DNA of 27,251 nucleotides from Schizochytrium sp. CCTCC M209059 (Eukaryota; Sar; Bigyra; Thraustochytrida; Thraustochytriidae). Location: the NCBI GenBank assembly GCA_000818945.1, contig KN805454.1, forward strand, positions 1-27,251, read 5' to 3'. How positions within the stretch are numbered: the first letter of the stretch is position 1; the number at the start of each line of letters is the position of its first letter. The notes under the pieces are model-generated. The model was not told where the DNA came from and ran no database searches. It saw only the letters and a list, made by a program, of their open reading frames with translations. Shown here in pieces: positions 9,645 to 18,447 of this stretch. Both the position numbers and the translations under genes were made by a program.

Positions 9645-9810
9645 CCGCGACTCGCCCGCTGGCTGCTCCTGCTGCCTGCGCGTGCTGGCGTCCGCGAGCT
9701 GGAGCCGAGGTCGGGCCTCTGCGCGTTGAGGGTCTGTCGGGGCTGTCCGAGCGTCTGTCTGTGTCTGTCTGCCACGTCGCCGGCGCGGTCTATTGTGGCA
9801 GCGGTGACTG

Positions 9811-9926
9811 CGCTGTTCAAGTTGCGGCCTCTATTCAAGTTGTGGTAGCGCTGTTGCGGCCTCTATTGTAGCAGCGCATTGCGGCCTCTATCTAGGGCAG
9901 CAGCGCTATTGCGGCTGCTGCAGCAG
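9811..9926. repeat. Tandem repeat of about 26 bp, GCGGCCTCTAT core
   Basis: The core TTGCGGCCTCTAT recurs at about 9822, 9855 and 9880, and a diverged copy follows near 9909. The two middle units (9849-9874 and 9875-9900) are 26 bp each. The first unit is longer because of an internal TTCAAGTTG duplication. The cluster lies about 310-420 bp upstream of the CYP51-b5 start. Confidence 0.75.
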
Positions 9927-10178
9927 CAAAGGGTCGCTGCGCGCGCCGGCAGCGAGCGCGCGAGCGGGCAAGCGCAGCGGGCGGCCGCGCAGCCAGCCGG
10001 GCGCGCGAGGCGAGGCGAGGGAGCGAGGGAGGGAGGCGGCAGGGCGTCCGGGCTGGCGCGGCGCGTGGCGGCGATGATTGCGGCATCCCCCTCGAGGGGG
10101 GCGCGGTGCGAGTCTGGTGGAGAGAAAGGCGAGCGCGATGGGGAGGGAAGCAGGGCCGCAGCGACGGGGGCCGCGCAA

Positions 10179-10344
10179 NNNNNNNNNNNNNNNNNNNNNN
10201 NNNNNNNNNNNNNNNNNNNNNNNNNNNNNNNNNNNNNNNNNNNNNNNNNNNNNNNNNNNNNNNNNNNNNNNNNNNNNNNNNNNNNNNNNNNNNNNNNNNN
10301 NNNNNNNNNNNNNNNNNNNNNNNNNNNNNNNNNNNNNNNNNNNN
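10179..10344. other. Assembly gap (run of N)
   Basis: 166 undetermined bases lie in the GC-rich divergent spacer. The gap length may be arbitrary. Any frame or repeat count spanning it is unreliable. Confidence 0.99.
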
Positions 10345-10450
10345 CCGGACGCGCCGCAGCCAGTTTGCTTGGGCGGCGGGACCGCTGTGACTGCGCAGCG
10401 CCGCGGTCGACGCGAGGGCCGTGATGACGCAGCCCGCGGCCGCGGCGGCG

Positions 10451-10524
10451 AAAAAGGGTTGCGCAGAGCACGGGTAAAAAGGGTTGCGCAGAGCGGGGGA
10501 AAAAGGGGTTGCGCAGAACTCGGA
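10451..10524. repeat. Three tandem copies of a 24-25 bp unit
   Basis: The block AAAAAGGGTTGCGCAGAGC is present at 10451 and 10476, and a close copy (one extra G, AACT in place of AGC) starts at 10500. The copies are joined by short CGGG-type spacers. The cluster ends about 275 bp before the ankyrin gene start. Confidence 0.85.
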
Positions 10525-10678
10525 GGAGGAGGCCGCGGAGACCCCGAAGGGGCGCGGCCGGCTGCCGCGCGCGAGGCGACGGCCGCTGCCGGCGCGGCGA
10601 CGACCGCTGCCCGGTCGGTGTGCAGGGCTTTTTACTTGCAGCGAGGAGAGCGAGGAGCGGCTCGGAGTCGAGGCGAAG

Positions 10679-10728
10679 CGAAGAGAAAAAAAGAAAAGAG
10701 AAGAAAAGAGAGGAAAAGAGAGAAAAGA
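10679..10728. repeat. Polypurine tract upstream of the ankyrin gene
   Basis: About 50 bases made almost only of A and G (GAAAAGAGA-type repeats), ending 72 bp before the start codon. It is probably in the promoter or 5'UTR. Such tracts can exclude nucleosomes or form triplex DNA, but neither is shown here. Confidence 0.8.
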
Positions 10729-10800
10729 TAGGCCTAGCAGACAGTGGCGCGCGTGTCTTTGCAGCGAACAGAAGAGGGAGGTTGTTACTAGTAAGCAAGC

Positions 10801-12951
10801 ATGGATGAGGGCGGAGATGCAGCAGAGAGCAGTGGCGATGCAGACGTGGGAATGAGCGACACCGAGCTAGCGTTTGACCTTGGCCCGACTCTAGAAGCGC
10901 TCAGAGCTGAGCACCTTGGACCTAATGACGATCCTGTTCTGCAAAGCAAGAGCAAAACCCGAGCAAATCCATACGAGTACGAGCGCAGAGGCCAAGAGGA
11001 GTCTCCTTATAATAAAGAGACTCCAAAGGACACCATTACCCTTCTGGCGTCCAACAACAGCTTTCCCATCGACCTCGTGCAGGCCAAGGTTCGTTTTACA
11101 GAACACCAAAGCGACAACAACAACAACATGAACAACAACAATCAAGTGATCTTGGAGAACGGCGTTGCTGACACCTTGTCGCGGCGCCGTGGAGTGGTCT
11201 CGTCAACCCAGTCACACACTCACTTTCGCACCTTTAGCATTAAAAGGGGAGGTGCGAAACCGCAAGCGCATAACACCACCGCACGCGGTCGCCGAACAAC
11301 CAAAAGCACGCTTTTTGACCGCAGAGATATTGTGGACGAAGCCGCAAAATTTGTCGCAGACAAAACCCAGCATGCCGCAAAAGATCATACCTTTTGCTCC
11401 ACAGCTTTCGAAAGCACGGCCACTGTTACGGCAGACGCCATGTTCAGGGCTTTGTACAAGGAAGAAAATGGATACTTTGCTGGAAAAAGTGATGAAAATA
11501 ACAACGACGCCACGCTCGATGCAAAGACAACAGACCCCTCGACGTCTCGTTCCGGGACTTTGCAAAATCTTGCAGCTGCATACGAACACGTCAATCGCAA
11601 CTTTCGAGGTTTTTGCGTCGACGACAGCGCGCTTCAGCGCCCCTCAGCCGTACAGTTTTGCCGCGCGTGCGTCGCTGGAGATGTGCCTGCTGTCCAGGCA
11701 GCTCTCGAAGCGACGAGGGGCAAAAATCGCGCCCGTCTAGTCAATTGGAAAAATCGAATCGGCCAGACACCAGTTCATCGCCTCGCGGCGCTTGCGCGAA
11801 ACGCTCTGAAGCCAGCACACGAAACGATCATGGATATCCTCTTTTGCGCTGGCGCCAGCGCAAACGAGAGAGACTGCACAGGCTGGACTCCCCTCTTCTA
11901 TGCTGTGCAGAATGACCATCGCGCCATCATTGCCATATTGTGCGACAATGGAGCGAGCCTTCGTGTGCGTGATGATCCAGCAACACTCCAGCAAGAGGTG
12001 AACAATATACAATCCGAAGTCGCCGAACTTTGCAAACTGCTCGACATGGCAAATCTTGCCGCTGAGGAGGATAAGCAGCCACGCTCTATTTTCAAATATT
12101 GCCGTGATCTTGGTCGTCCAGCGACCCTGAAATTTCTCGTAGACATCTCAGCGATTCGCATAGAGTCTCCAACCCGACAGTGTGCAGGACTTGCGCCTCT
12201 TTTTCGCGAAGCTTCCGTGTCTGAAGGTCAAGACGCAAACGAGGACGATGAGCTCGAACTTTTCGAGCGGGACAATGTTCCCCGCGACGAGCAGCCTGAA
12301 ACGGTCTTGATCGAATGGACGTCGGCAGCGCGCACTTGGGACTTTGACGTCTACTTTCATGTAGTGCATACCGTCTCAGATATGCGAGACCACGATCCAG
12401 AGGTCGTGCTCAAGTCTGGGCCGGGCCAGGTACGAGAAGCCGTGCAGCTCGCCACAGAACTCATGCGCTCGCGAATCTGGGCTCTGAATCGCTTTCAAAT
12501 TGCACCAGGCTATGATATAGACGCCAAACGAGATCTCTTTGACGTTCTCGAAGATTCCATTGTCGAAGACGAGGAGGCGCAGAGCCGCCGCAGCTCACTG
12601 CGCATATCGCGGGACTTTTCGATGAACAGAACCTTTTCCGGATCGTTTTCTCAACGTCCCGCATCGCCAGAGGGACTGTCTAGCCCAGCGTCGTCCACAC
12701 GCTTTGGGCTTGAGCTGATAGGACGTGCTGTTTCATCTCGTACCATTGGCTCCGATCACGGTTCGACCACTGTCCCATCGAGATACACCCTTCACGTTGG
12801 TCGCGTGGAGGGCGCTACGAAGCTTCGCTGGACCATGCCACCAAATTTGCGGAACACAATTGCTCCTGACAGTTTAGCCATCTTCGAGATCCGTCATTGC
12901 AAGAACGACGACATCGCGGGCTATTCCGAGGTCTTTCCCGTCTTCACATAA
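10801..12951 (+). CDS. Ankyrin-repeat protein of unknown function
   Basis: A 716 aa predicted intracellular protein; the ATG at 10801 has a good context (agcATGg). Residues 1-280 are polar and probably disordered, with an Asn run (106-114) and basic Ser/Arg-rich stretches. Residues about 285-390 form at least three ankyrin-type repeats: a degenerate FCRACVAGDVPAVQAAL unit, then GQTPVHRLAALA with DILFCAGASANERD, then GWTPLFYAVQNDHRAII with LCDNGASLRVRD. These normally bind protein partners. Residues 395-420 may be a short helix. After this come an acidic stretch (about 477-500) and a segment with the beta-like block VLIEWTSAARTWDFDVYF (503-520). The C terminus (about 660-716) also looks beta-rich and resembles no family I recognise. 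A Ser/Arg-rich linker (about 595-655) has many possible phosphorylation sites. No signal peptide or membrane segment is seen. No specific role can be assigned. Confidence 0.82.
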   Translation: MDEGGDAAESSGDADVGMSDTELAFDLGPTLEALRAEHLGPNDDPVLQSKSKTRANPYEYERRGQEESPYNKETPKDTITLLASNNSFPIDLVQAKVRFTEHQSDNNNNMNNNNQVILENGVADTLSRRRGVVSSTQSHTHFRTFSIKRGGAKPQAHNTTARGRRTTKSTLFDRRDIVDEAAKFVADKTQHAAKDHTFCSTAFESTATVTADAMFRALYKEENGYFAGKSDENNNDATLDAKTTDPSTSRSGTLQNLAAAYEHVNRNFRGFCVDDSALQRPSAVQFCRACVAGDVPAVQAALEATRGKNRARLVNWKNRIGQTPVHRLAALARNALKPAHETIMDILFCAGASANERDCTGWTPLFYAVQNDHRAIIAILCDNGASLRVRDDPATLQQEVNNIQSEVAELCKLLDMANLAAEEDKQPRSIFKYCRDLGRPATLKFLVDISAIRIESPTRQCAGLAPLFREASVSEGQDANEDDELELFERDNVPRDEQPETVLIEWTSAARTWDFDVYFHVVHTVSDMRDHDPEVVLKSGPGQVREAVQLATELMRSRIWALNRFQIAPGYDIDAKRDLFDVLEDSIVEDEEAQSRRSSLRISRDFSMNRTFSGSFSQRPASPEGLSSPASSTRFGLELIGRAVSSRTIGSDHGSTTVPSRYTLHVGRVEGATKLRWTMPPNLRNTIAPDSLAIFEIRHCKNDDIAGYSEVFPVFT

Positions 12952-13364
12952 CATGTTATGACCACGCCATTTGATTGGAAAGCTTGGCAAAAATGGAAAA
13001 AAAATTAACTAAAAAGAATCCGTTACGTTAAAACAAAACTTGCCCTTGAGAAAGCAAGTTGAGGTCCCTTCTAATACACACTTCCTGCCAGGTTATACTT
13101 GATTCGCGTCAGATCATCGGCTCGTCGCCAAGCAAGTAGGTAGGCTCGTTATTCAGGAAGTAAAAGAGTTCTTTTTCTTTTATTTCTCTCTATATCTTCG
13201 AGAGCGCGGACCGTCCCGTCTTCTTCCCATGAGTCTGTATAACAAGACACGAGTGGAGACCGAGTGAAAAAATTCTTTTCTCGTCCTCCGCGCCGGAGAG
13301 AGCACAGGAAGCTCTACGTACGTAGCAAATTCCTTTCAAGATAGACGCGAAAGGAGCTTTGGCG
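12952..13364. other. Intergenic spacer between the ankyrin and ADAM-like genes
   Basis: About 410 bp without a gene. The first part is A-rich and likely contains the ankyrin gene 3'UTR. From about 13150 it is T-rich and then mixed, and likely holds the promoter and 5'UTR of the ADAM-like gene. No RNA gene or defined site was found. Confidence 0.5.
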
Positions 13365-15452
13365 ATGCGCACGATTACGATGCGAGCAGTCGAGGCACTC
13401 AGCGTGCTCATGCTGGCCACGAGCGTTGTATCGACGGATGCGCGCACCGTGCAAGTCGCCGTCGTCAATGATTTTGGGGCAGCGACATTCGCTGGCCAAG
13501 AGGCTGAATCGGTACAGTGGAGACATGAAAGCGCGCGTAAAGTCGTGAACGAAGCGCAAAAGTGGTTTGATCGCCTCTCGTCAGCAAGGACAGAAGTGCC
13601 CGACCTTGAGCTTACTCTTGTCGATACGCTTTCTATGCGAACCCAGGCGCCGTGGGAAACTCGGCAGCTCACCCAAGAACAAGTTCTGCAGGAATTCTCC
13701 CTCTGGACCGCGGATGCACTTGAGCTGCGACGAGATCCGGATACTTTTTATGTTCTTTTCTCAACTGTTTTCCAAGACACGAGCGGAACGAGTGTTCATG
13801 GTAGCATGGCATCAGACGCGCCGTATGGCGTCATTAATGCTGGCAGCTCTTCGCTAGCAACTCTCGCGTTTCGCTTCGCACGCGTATTGGCCATCAGCAT
13901 CGGAGCAAAGTCGGATGGAGAAGAAATCGATGACGCCGATGGCGCAAAGTACTCGTGCGAACCTTTCTCGTCGCTTGAGAGAGGGATAATGCATCCTGAC
14001 TTTGATTCTGCCGCGATCGCGCCACCCGGTCCATCCGATTGGACCTGGTCAACCTGCTCTATACACTGGATCGAGGAATGGCTTGCCATAAACCCAGAAA
14101 CGCGGAACGTCGAGGATCCAGTTGCATTCTCATCATGTGGCAATGGAATTATCGATGAAGACGAAGAGTGCGACTGTATTGGCAACGATGAAGCCTGTGA
14201 TCCTTGCTGCGATGCCAGCACTTGCAAACTTCATGCGTGGGCAAGCTGCAGCATCTTCGATGAATGCTGCAAGGATACCTGCACGTTCCGTTCACGTGGA
14301 ACGACATGCCGTTCAAGTACATCATCATGCGACAACTCAGAAGTGTGCGATGGCGTGAGCGCTCATTGCCCTGCAGACACCTTTCGCGATGACGGCGCTA
14401 CGTGCACGGACACTCTTGGTCGTGGCGGCACTTGTTTTCAAGGCGTTTGTGCTGCAACGCCAACTGCTCTTTGTCAGTCTGCTGGATTCAAAGGAGCTTG
14501 CACAAACGAGGGTGAGGAGTGCGGTCTGTTGTACTGCTATGCTACGGCACCTGCACGAAACAGAAACCGAGCATGCTACGAAATTGATCAGCTCGTCTCC
14601 GACGGCACCCAATGCGACAGCGCTGATGTGTGCAGCGCAGGCGTCTGCGTGACCTCGTCATTTTTCCAAAAACTATCTCTACATTGTTCCGATGATGTGG
14701 TGGATGGCGACGAAACTGATGTAGATTGTGGTGGAAGCGAGTGCGACCCGTGCCAAGTTGACGAGAGATGTCTAGTCGACGATGATTGTGCTCAGGAGGG
14801 CGACTCTGGTCTCGCGTGCGTCGAAGGCACGTGTGAATACTCGTCTATTGATGGTCCAAACGCAAATGACGATGCCGTCGCCTCGGTCTCTTCGCAGGGC
14901 ACTGTCGTCCTAACGATCGGAGTCATCCTCGTGTCGATCATCCTGGCGGTGTTATTGCTCATCTGCTTTGCACACGTTATCTTGGCAATAAGAAATTCCT
15001 CACGCAACCAAGACGTTACGGCGAACAACGTTGAGTCCGCACTGTCGCGTCGAACGAATATCTATCCATTGGCGACAGATTGTCCCAAAGACAAAACACG
15101 TACTCGCGCCACGGAGAATGAGCAACCCAATCTCATGAGCGGCTGGAAATGCTCGCTATGTGCGTCACTAAACACCGAGGCTGATCATAGATGCGCCATC
15201 TGCAAAAAATCGAGCGAAGACAAGTCCATTGAGCGCACATCTCCACACTCACAAAGTAAATGGGGACACACGAGTGCACCCCCTCCGCGCAAAAGCCGAC
15301 TCAGATGGTTGTGGTCTTGGCGCAAAAATGAGCGCGATCAGACCAGCGAAGGGACAGAAAGTTCGATGATTGTCATGCGCCGCCAAGACGGAGTTATCAC
15401 TACCACTCGTGTTTATTTCAATGATGCTGAAAGTGATGACGATGATCAGTGA
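13365..15452 (+). CDS. ADAM-like membrane protein, protease site lost, with disintegrin domain and RanBP2-type zinc finger
   Basis: A 695 aa type I membrane protein from the ATG at 13365; a frame two codons longer starts at TTG. A signal peptide (1-24) leads directly, without the usual large prodomain, into a reprolysin-like fold (about 27-245) opening with VQVAVVND. Where active ADAMs have HExxHxxGxxH, this protein has ARVLAISIGAKSDG (172-185) with no zinc-binding His, so it should be inactive as a protease. A Met-turn-like GIMHP remains (207-211). A full disintegrin domain follows (about 258-347), including CRSSTSSCDNSEVC as the loop region, then Cys-rich sequence and a GDETDVDCGGSEC module (448-460) seen in many protist surface proteins. 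After one membrane helix (about 512-542), the cytoplasmic tail has a RanBP2-type finger, WxCx2Cx3Nx6Cx2C (W594; C596, C599, C610, C613). A role in adhesion or receptor scaffolding is inference. Confidence 0.87.
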   Translation: MRTITMRAVEALSVLMLATSVVSTDARTVQVAVVNDFGAATFAGQEAESVQWRHESARKVVNEAQKWFDRLSSARTEVPDLELTLVDTLSMRTQAPWETRQLTQEQVLQEFSLWTADALELRRDPDTFYVLFSTVFQDTSGTSVHGSMASDAPYGVINAGSSSLATLAFRFARVLAISIGAKSDGEEIDDADGAKYSCEPFSSLERGIMHPDFDSAAIAPPGPSDWTWSTCSIHWIEEWLAINPETRNVEDPVAFSSCGNGIIDEDEECDCIGNDEACDPCCDASTCKLHAWASCSIFDECCKDTCTFRSRGTTCRSSTSSCDNSEVCDGVSAHCPADTFRDDGATCTDTLGRGGTCFQGVCAATPTALCQSAGFKGACTNEGEECGLLYCYATAPARNRNRACYEIDQLVSDGTQCDSADVCSAGVCVTSSFFQKLSLHCSDDVVDGDETDVDCGGSECDPCQVDERCLVDDDCAQEGDSGLACVEGTCEYSSIDGPNANDDAVASVSSQGTVVLTIGVILVSIILAVLLLICFAHVILAIRNSSRNQDVTANNVESALSRRTNIYPLATDCPKDKTRTRATENEQPNLMSGWKCSLCASLNTEADHRCAICKKSSEDKSIERTSPHSQSKWGHTSAPPPRKSRLRWLWSWRKNERDQTSEGTESSMIVMRRQDGVITTTRVYFNDAESDDDDQ

Positions 15453-15521
15453 GAGGTCGTTCTTAAAATGTGTGTCAATTTATCTTCTCCTTTTAAAATT
15501 TGCTTTTGCATCCTAAATCAT
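15453..15521. other. 69-bp convergent spacer
   Basis: The ADAM-like gene (plus) and the Sig1-like gene (minus) end tail to tail with only 69 bases between their stop codons. Their 3'UTRs and polyadenylation sites must share this spacer or extend into the opposing gene. Confidence 0.9.
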
Positions 15522-17486
15522 TTACGCCTCAGCACCCACCCAGAGCGCATTCTGGATGTCACAGCGCTCGCCAGTGTAGCCTCTGAAGCAGGTGCACAGA
15601 CCCGTTGTGTAATCGCAGAGACCACGACCACCGCACTCGTCAGCCTCCTTCGTACCCGTACCATCAGCGGTCAGAAGCTGAAGAGGAATTGAGGCAACAG
15701 TCGTGTCTGCGACGTTTTCTTGCAGAAGAAGGAAGGAGTTACCATTGGCATCATAGCTCGTCACAGATGAAACAACGCTGCTAATCGTCGTACCACCCAC
15801 ATCGAAGCTTAGAGGATCATCAGTGATGGTCGTGCCCGACCAGTCATGCTGGGTAGAAATGTAATCTGTCTTGAGTGTAGCTTTCACGCTGTTGCCGCCT
15901 GCGCAATGGCCCTTTGGATCATTGATGGCACTCGTAAACGAAAGTCCAGTTGGCGATGTGCCAACTTCTGCATCGAGAACGTACTCTCCGATCGTGTTAA
16001 GATTGCACTCGAGGATAACGGTTGCTCCAATAGGCATAATTGCGCCTGTAGTCGGAGTGCCTACAATAGTGATGTCTCCAGCCGCAAGATCGACTGTATT
16101 GATTGTATCAGAAAAGGTGATGGCGCTGCCCTCATAGAAGCCAACGCCGCCATCCGCAGTAAGCGACCACGTCTTTTCGACGGAAGCCTGAATGTCCACG
16201 GTAGAGTCTTGCGCGTTGGTCTTGTCGTTTGCTGTAACGCCAGAGACATCGACAGAAAGCAAATTGAGTGGCCCAGAGTTGGCCGCGTCCGAGAACGTCA
16301 CCTTCAACTCAATGCATCGAATGTAATCAATCTCAGTGCAGCCAGTCAAAGTTCCACCCAAAGTATCAGGCGCAGCATTGACACCACTTGAAGAGCACGA
16401 ACCTACATTTGTCAGATCTTCCATCAATACCAGGGGACCAGTACCAACAATCATATTAGGGCAGTCGCTCAATCCGCAGCGCATCATGGATTTCGCTACA
16501 CCGTTAGCACCATTAGCATATGCGTCGGAGAGATCACCGGCAATGAGGGAGTCACAGTATCCTGCGGTGACAGTGACAGAAGGAACATGAGCATTAGGGA
16601 GAGCCTGGAGAGCTGCTGCGGTATCAGTAGCGACAGCCTTTGCAGCATTAGAACCATCGTAATGCTGCACTGCAATGGGCGCGGTGGTGTAAGACTGTCC
16701 ATGATGGTTCTTGTAAGTAAGCGTAAAGGAACCTCCTAGACCGGTGTATACATCAGTAGTGTCGTCACCGATAAACTCAGTGTTCATACCGTTTGAGAAG
16801 ATGCGAACTCTCTGCGTTTCGGGAATCTGATGAGTCTTGGTCATGGGATCATCGCCCTTGGGGCAGATCATGTCTTCGCAACCGATGCCGCCAAAACCGG
16901 GGTCGCACTTGCAGGTGCGCATGTGATCAGCGTCCCAGAGATCGTAGGCGAGCGAGCTGCCTGTTTCCTGGCTGTATTCAGCGACTTGCTGAGCGATGGT
17001 CATGCAACGACCGTTGCCATTGCAGTAGTTTCCACCCGGGCAGGTGGAGCGGTCGCACGCGGAACCCTCGAAACCCTCGAAGCAGGTGCACTGACCAAGT
17101 TCGCGATCGCAAAGGCCAGCGTTGGAGCACTCCATGTCGAAGTGGCCCTCCTCATCCGAACCCCACGAAGGCCAGTACTCCCAGGAGCCGCCCATGTTCT
17201 CGACGGTTAGAACATGAGCACGAGAGGTGAATGCGGTGCCGGGCTGGTAAACAGCCGCGTCATAGCGATCGCCATCGCCGTTGATGTCACCGTTTGGGGT
17301 AGTCGCCCACGCACGACCAAAAGGGCAAACGCGCTGCTCACACGAGTTACCACGGAAACCCTGATAGCAGATGCACTGATCGTTGTCGCTGCAGCGGCCA
17401 CGTCCAGAGCAGCTATTCGGGCACGCTGCTTCAGCCTGGAGGACGGCGAGCGCCACTACGGCGCAAGCCAGAATGCCGCGCTGCAT
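15522..17486 (-). CDS. Secreted EGF-repeat protein, Sig1/mastigoneme-like
   Basis: A 654 aa secreted protein from the ATG at 17486, with a signal peptide ending near AEA (18-20). EGF-like modules lie at about 22-49, 120-144, 149-203 and 618-642. The first three are separated by a stretch containing a possible Ca-binding-like NGDINGDGDRYD (65-76). The third ends with WDADH...CKCDPGFGGIGCEDMICPKGDDP, an arrangement I associate with the stramenopile Sig1/Ocm1 proteins of tubular flagellar hairs (mastigonemes). A long Ser/Thr/Ala/Gly-rich middle (about 217-610) looks beta-rich, with scattered Cys pairs. The last EGF (CGGRGLCDYTTGLCTCFRGY) closes the protein, and no membrane segment follows. A role as a structural subunit of mastigonemes or another surface coat is inferred from family resemblance. 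Other EGF-rich surface or adhesion proteins remain possible. Confidence 0.85.
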   Translation of the reverse strand: MQRGILACAVVALAVLQAEAACPNSCSGRGRCSDNDQCICYQGFRGNSCEQRVCPFGRAWATTPNGDINGDGDRYDAAVYQPGTAFTSRAHVLTVENMGGSWEYWPSWGSDEEGHFDMECSNAGLCDRELGQCTCFEGFEGSACDRSTCPGGNYCNGNGRCMTIAQQVAEYSQETGSSLAYDLWDADHMRTCKCDPGFGGIGCEDMICPKGDDPMTKTHQIPETQRVRIFSNGMNTEFIGDDTTDVYTGLGGSFTLTYKNHHGQSYTTAPIAVQHYDGSNAAKAVATDTAAALQALPNAHVPSVTVTAGYCDSLIAGDLSDAYANGANGVAKSMMRCGLSDCPNMIVGTGPLVLMEDLTNVGSCSSSGVNAAPDTLGGTLTGCTEIDYIRCIELKVTFSDAANSGPLNLLSVDVSGVTANDKTNAQDSTVDIQASVEKTWSLTADGGVGFYEGSAITFSDTINTVDLAAGDITIVGTPTTGAIMPIGATVILECNLNTIGEYVLDAEVGTSPTGLSFTSAINDPKGHCAGGNSVKATLKTDYISTQHDWSGTTITDDPLSFDVGGTTISSVVSSVTSYDANGNSFLLLQENVADTTVASIPLQLLTADGTGTKEADECGGRGLCDYTTGLCTCFRGYTGERCDIQNALWVGAEA

Positions 17487-18447
17487 GACGACGGCTGTTT
17501 GCTTGCGGTTATGAATGGGTATCGCGCAGATGTGCTGCTATTTTGATGGGCAAAGCTCGTTGCGGTTTTGCTGGTCGGCAGGCGTCTTTGCCGCAGCATC
17601 TGGTGCGCCTGTTCACTCAACACTTCTTGACCGTTGAGGTCTTTAACATCATGAAGGACTAGCTTGTGCCAATTGGCTACTGGGTATGCAATCTTCATTC
17701 GCACTTTCGCAAATTGATCTCTCTCTGGTTTGACCCTTTCGGACACCCCGGAAGGTTACCGTTTTGCAGGGAAATAGTTTTACCGAATGTATGAGCATCA
17801 TCCTTGTTGAATATTTGCGAATGGAACTTGGTCTGATAATAAAGAGTCTGAACGGAAACATGCTTTCCAGGACAGACAGCTAGCACGTTTTGATGATGCG
17901 TGCGTTTGGAGTCCAACGGCTTAGAAATTAAATATGCGTCTCTGGATGCAGGGATGATGGAAACGGTCCGAAGTTGTCGAAGGCATCATTCAAGATGAGC
18001 GTTGATAGAGAGAGGGGGAAGAGACAGACAGACAGAGGGAGGGAGAAGGCAAAAAAAGAAAATGTGTCGGTTGGGAGATTTACAAAATTTTACCGGAGAT
18101 GTCGGTTGGAGTGCGCGTTTCGAGTTCAAGTCCCGAGGCAAGTTGAAGTGAAAAGTCAAAGCTGGGCGTCAGGCATGGAAACGTGGTTCTTCCATCGATG
18201 TCATCTTTTGGCCAATTGATGTAGCGCTCATCTTGTAAGATTGAAAAAAATAGAGAGAAAAGTATGCGTTGAAGAAAGAGTGACTGATACTGATACTGGT
18301 TGCAGCAGCAGCTGCAGGTGGCAATTTTTTCTTTCGTTCAATGTTTATGAACAAGAACATGATTGATTTTTGGTTTTTGTTTTCAAAGAGAGTAAATTTT
18401 AGAGAGGCAGGGAGGAAAAAAGCTTACAATGTGAGTGCACGGAAAAG
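17487..18447. other. Intergenic region between Sig1-like and RhoGAP genes
   Basis: About 960 bp without a supported gene. Because both neighbours are on the minus strand, it should hold the 3'UTR of the RhoGAP gene and the promoter/5'UTR of the Sig1-like gene. It contains a purine-rich GACA/GGGA stretch at about 18006-18062 and a 10-base direct repeat TGTCGGTTGG (near 18064 and 18100). A TTCAAGTCC motif near 18128 resembles a tRNA T-loop, but the rest of a tRNA is absent. Confidence 0.5.

Larger units (their letters stand above)
9504..10800. promoter_or_regulatory. Divergent GC-rich promoter region between CYP51-b5 and the ankyrin gene
   Basis: About 1.3 kb separates two divergently transcribed genes, so it must hold both promoters and both 5'UTRs. 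It is very GC-rich and contains a CGTG/CGTA tetranucleotide tract, two clusters of short tandem repeats (near 9811-9926 and 10451-10524), an assembly gap and a long polypurine tract next to the ankyrin start. Long frames crossing it are low-complexity and depend on the gap being open. No defined transcription factor site could be assigned. Confidence 0.5.

Noticed and set aside
8112..9848. 578-codon open frame antisense to CYP51-b5
   Set aside because: It mirrors the strongly supported P450 frame. GC-rich codon use leaves the opposite strand free of stops. Its translation has no domain and runs into promoter repeats.
9863..10798. 311-codon frame across the N gap on the minus strand
   Set aside because: It exists only because undetermined bases are read as open. 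The known parts are Arg/Pro/Ala/Ser low complexity.
18110..18150. tRNA-like T-loop motif near 18128
   Set aside because: Only the T-loop-like bases and part of a stem are present. No matching acceptor stem, D arm or anticodon arm was found upstream.
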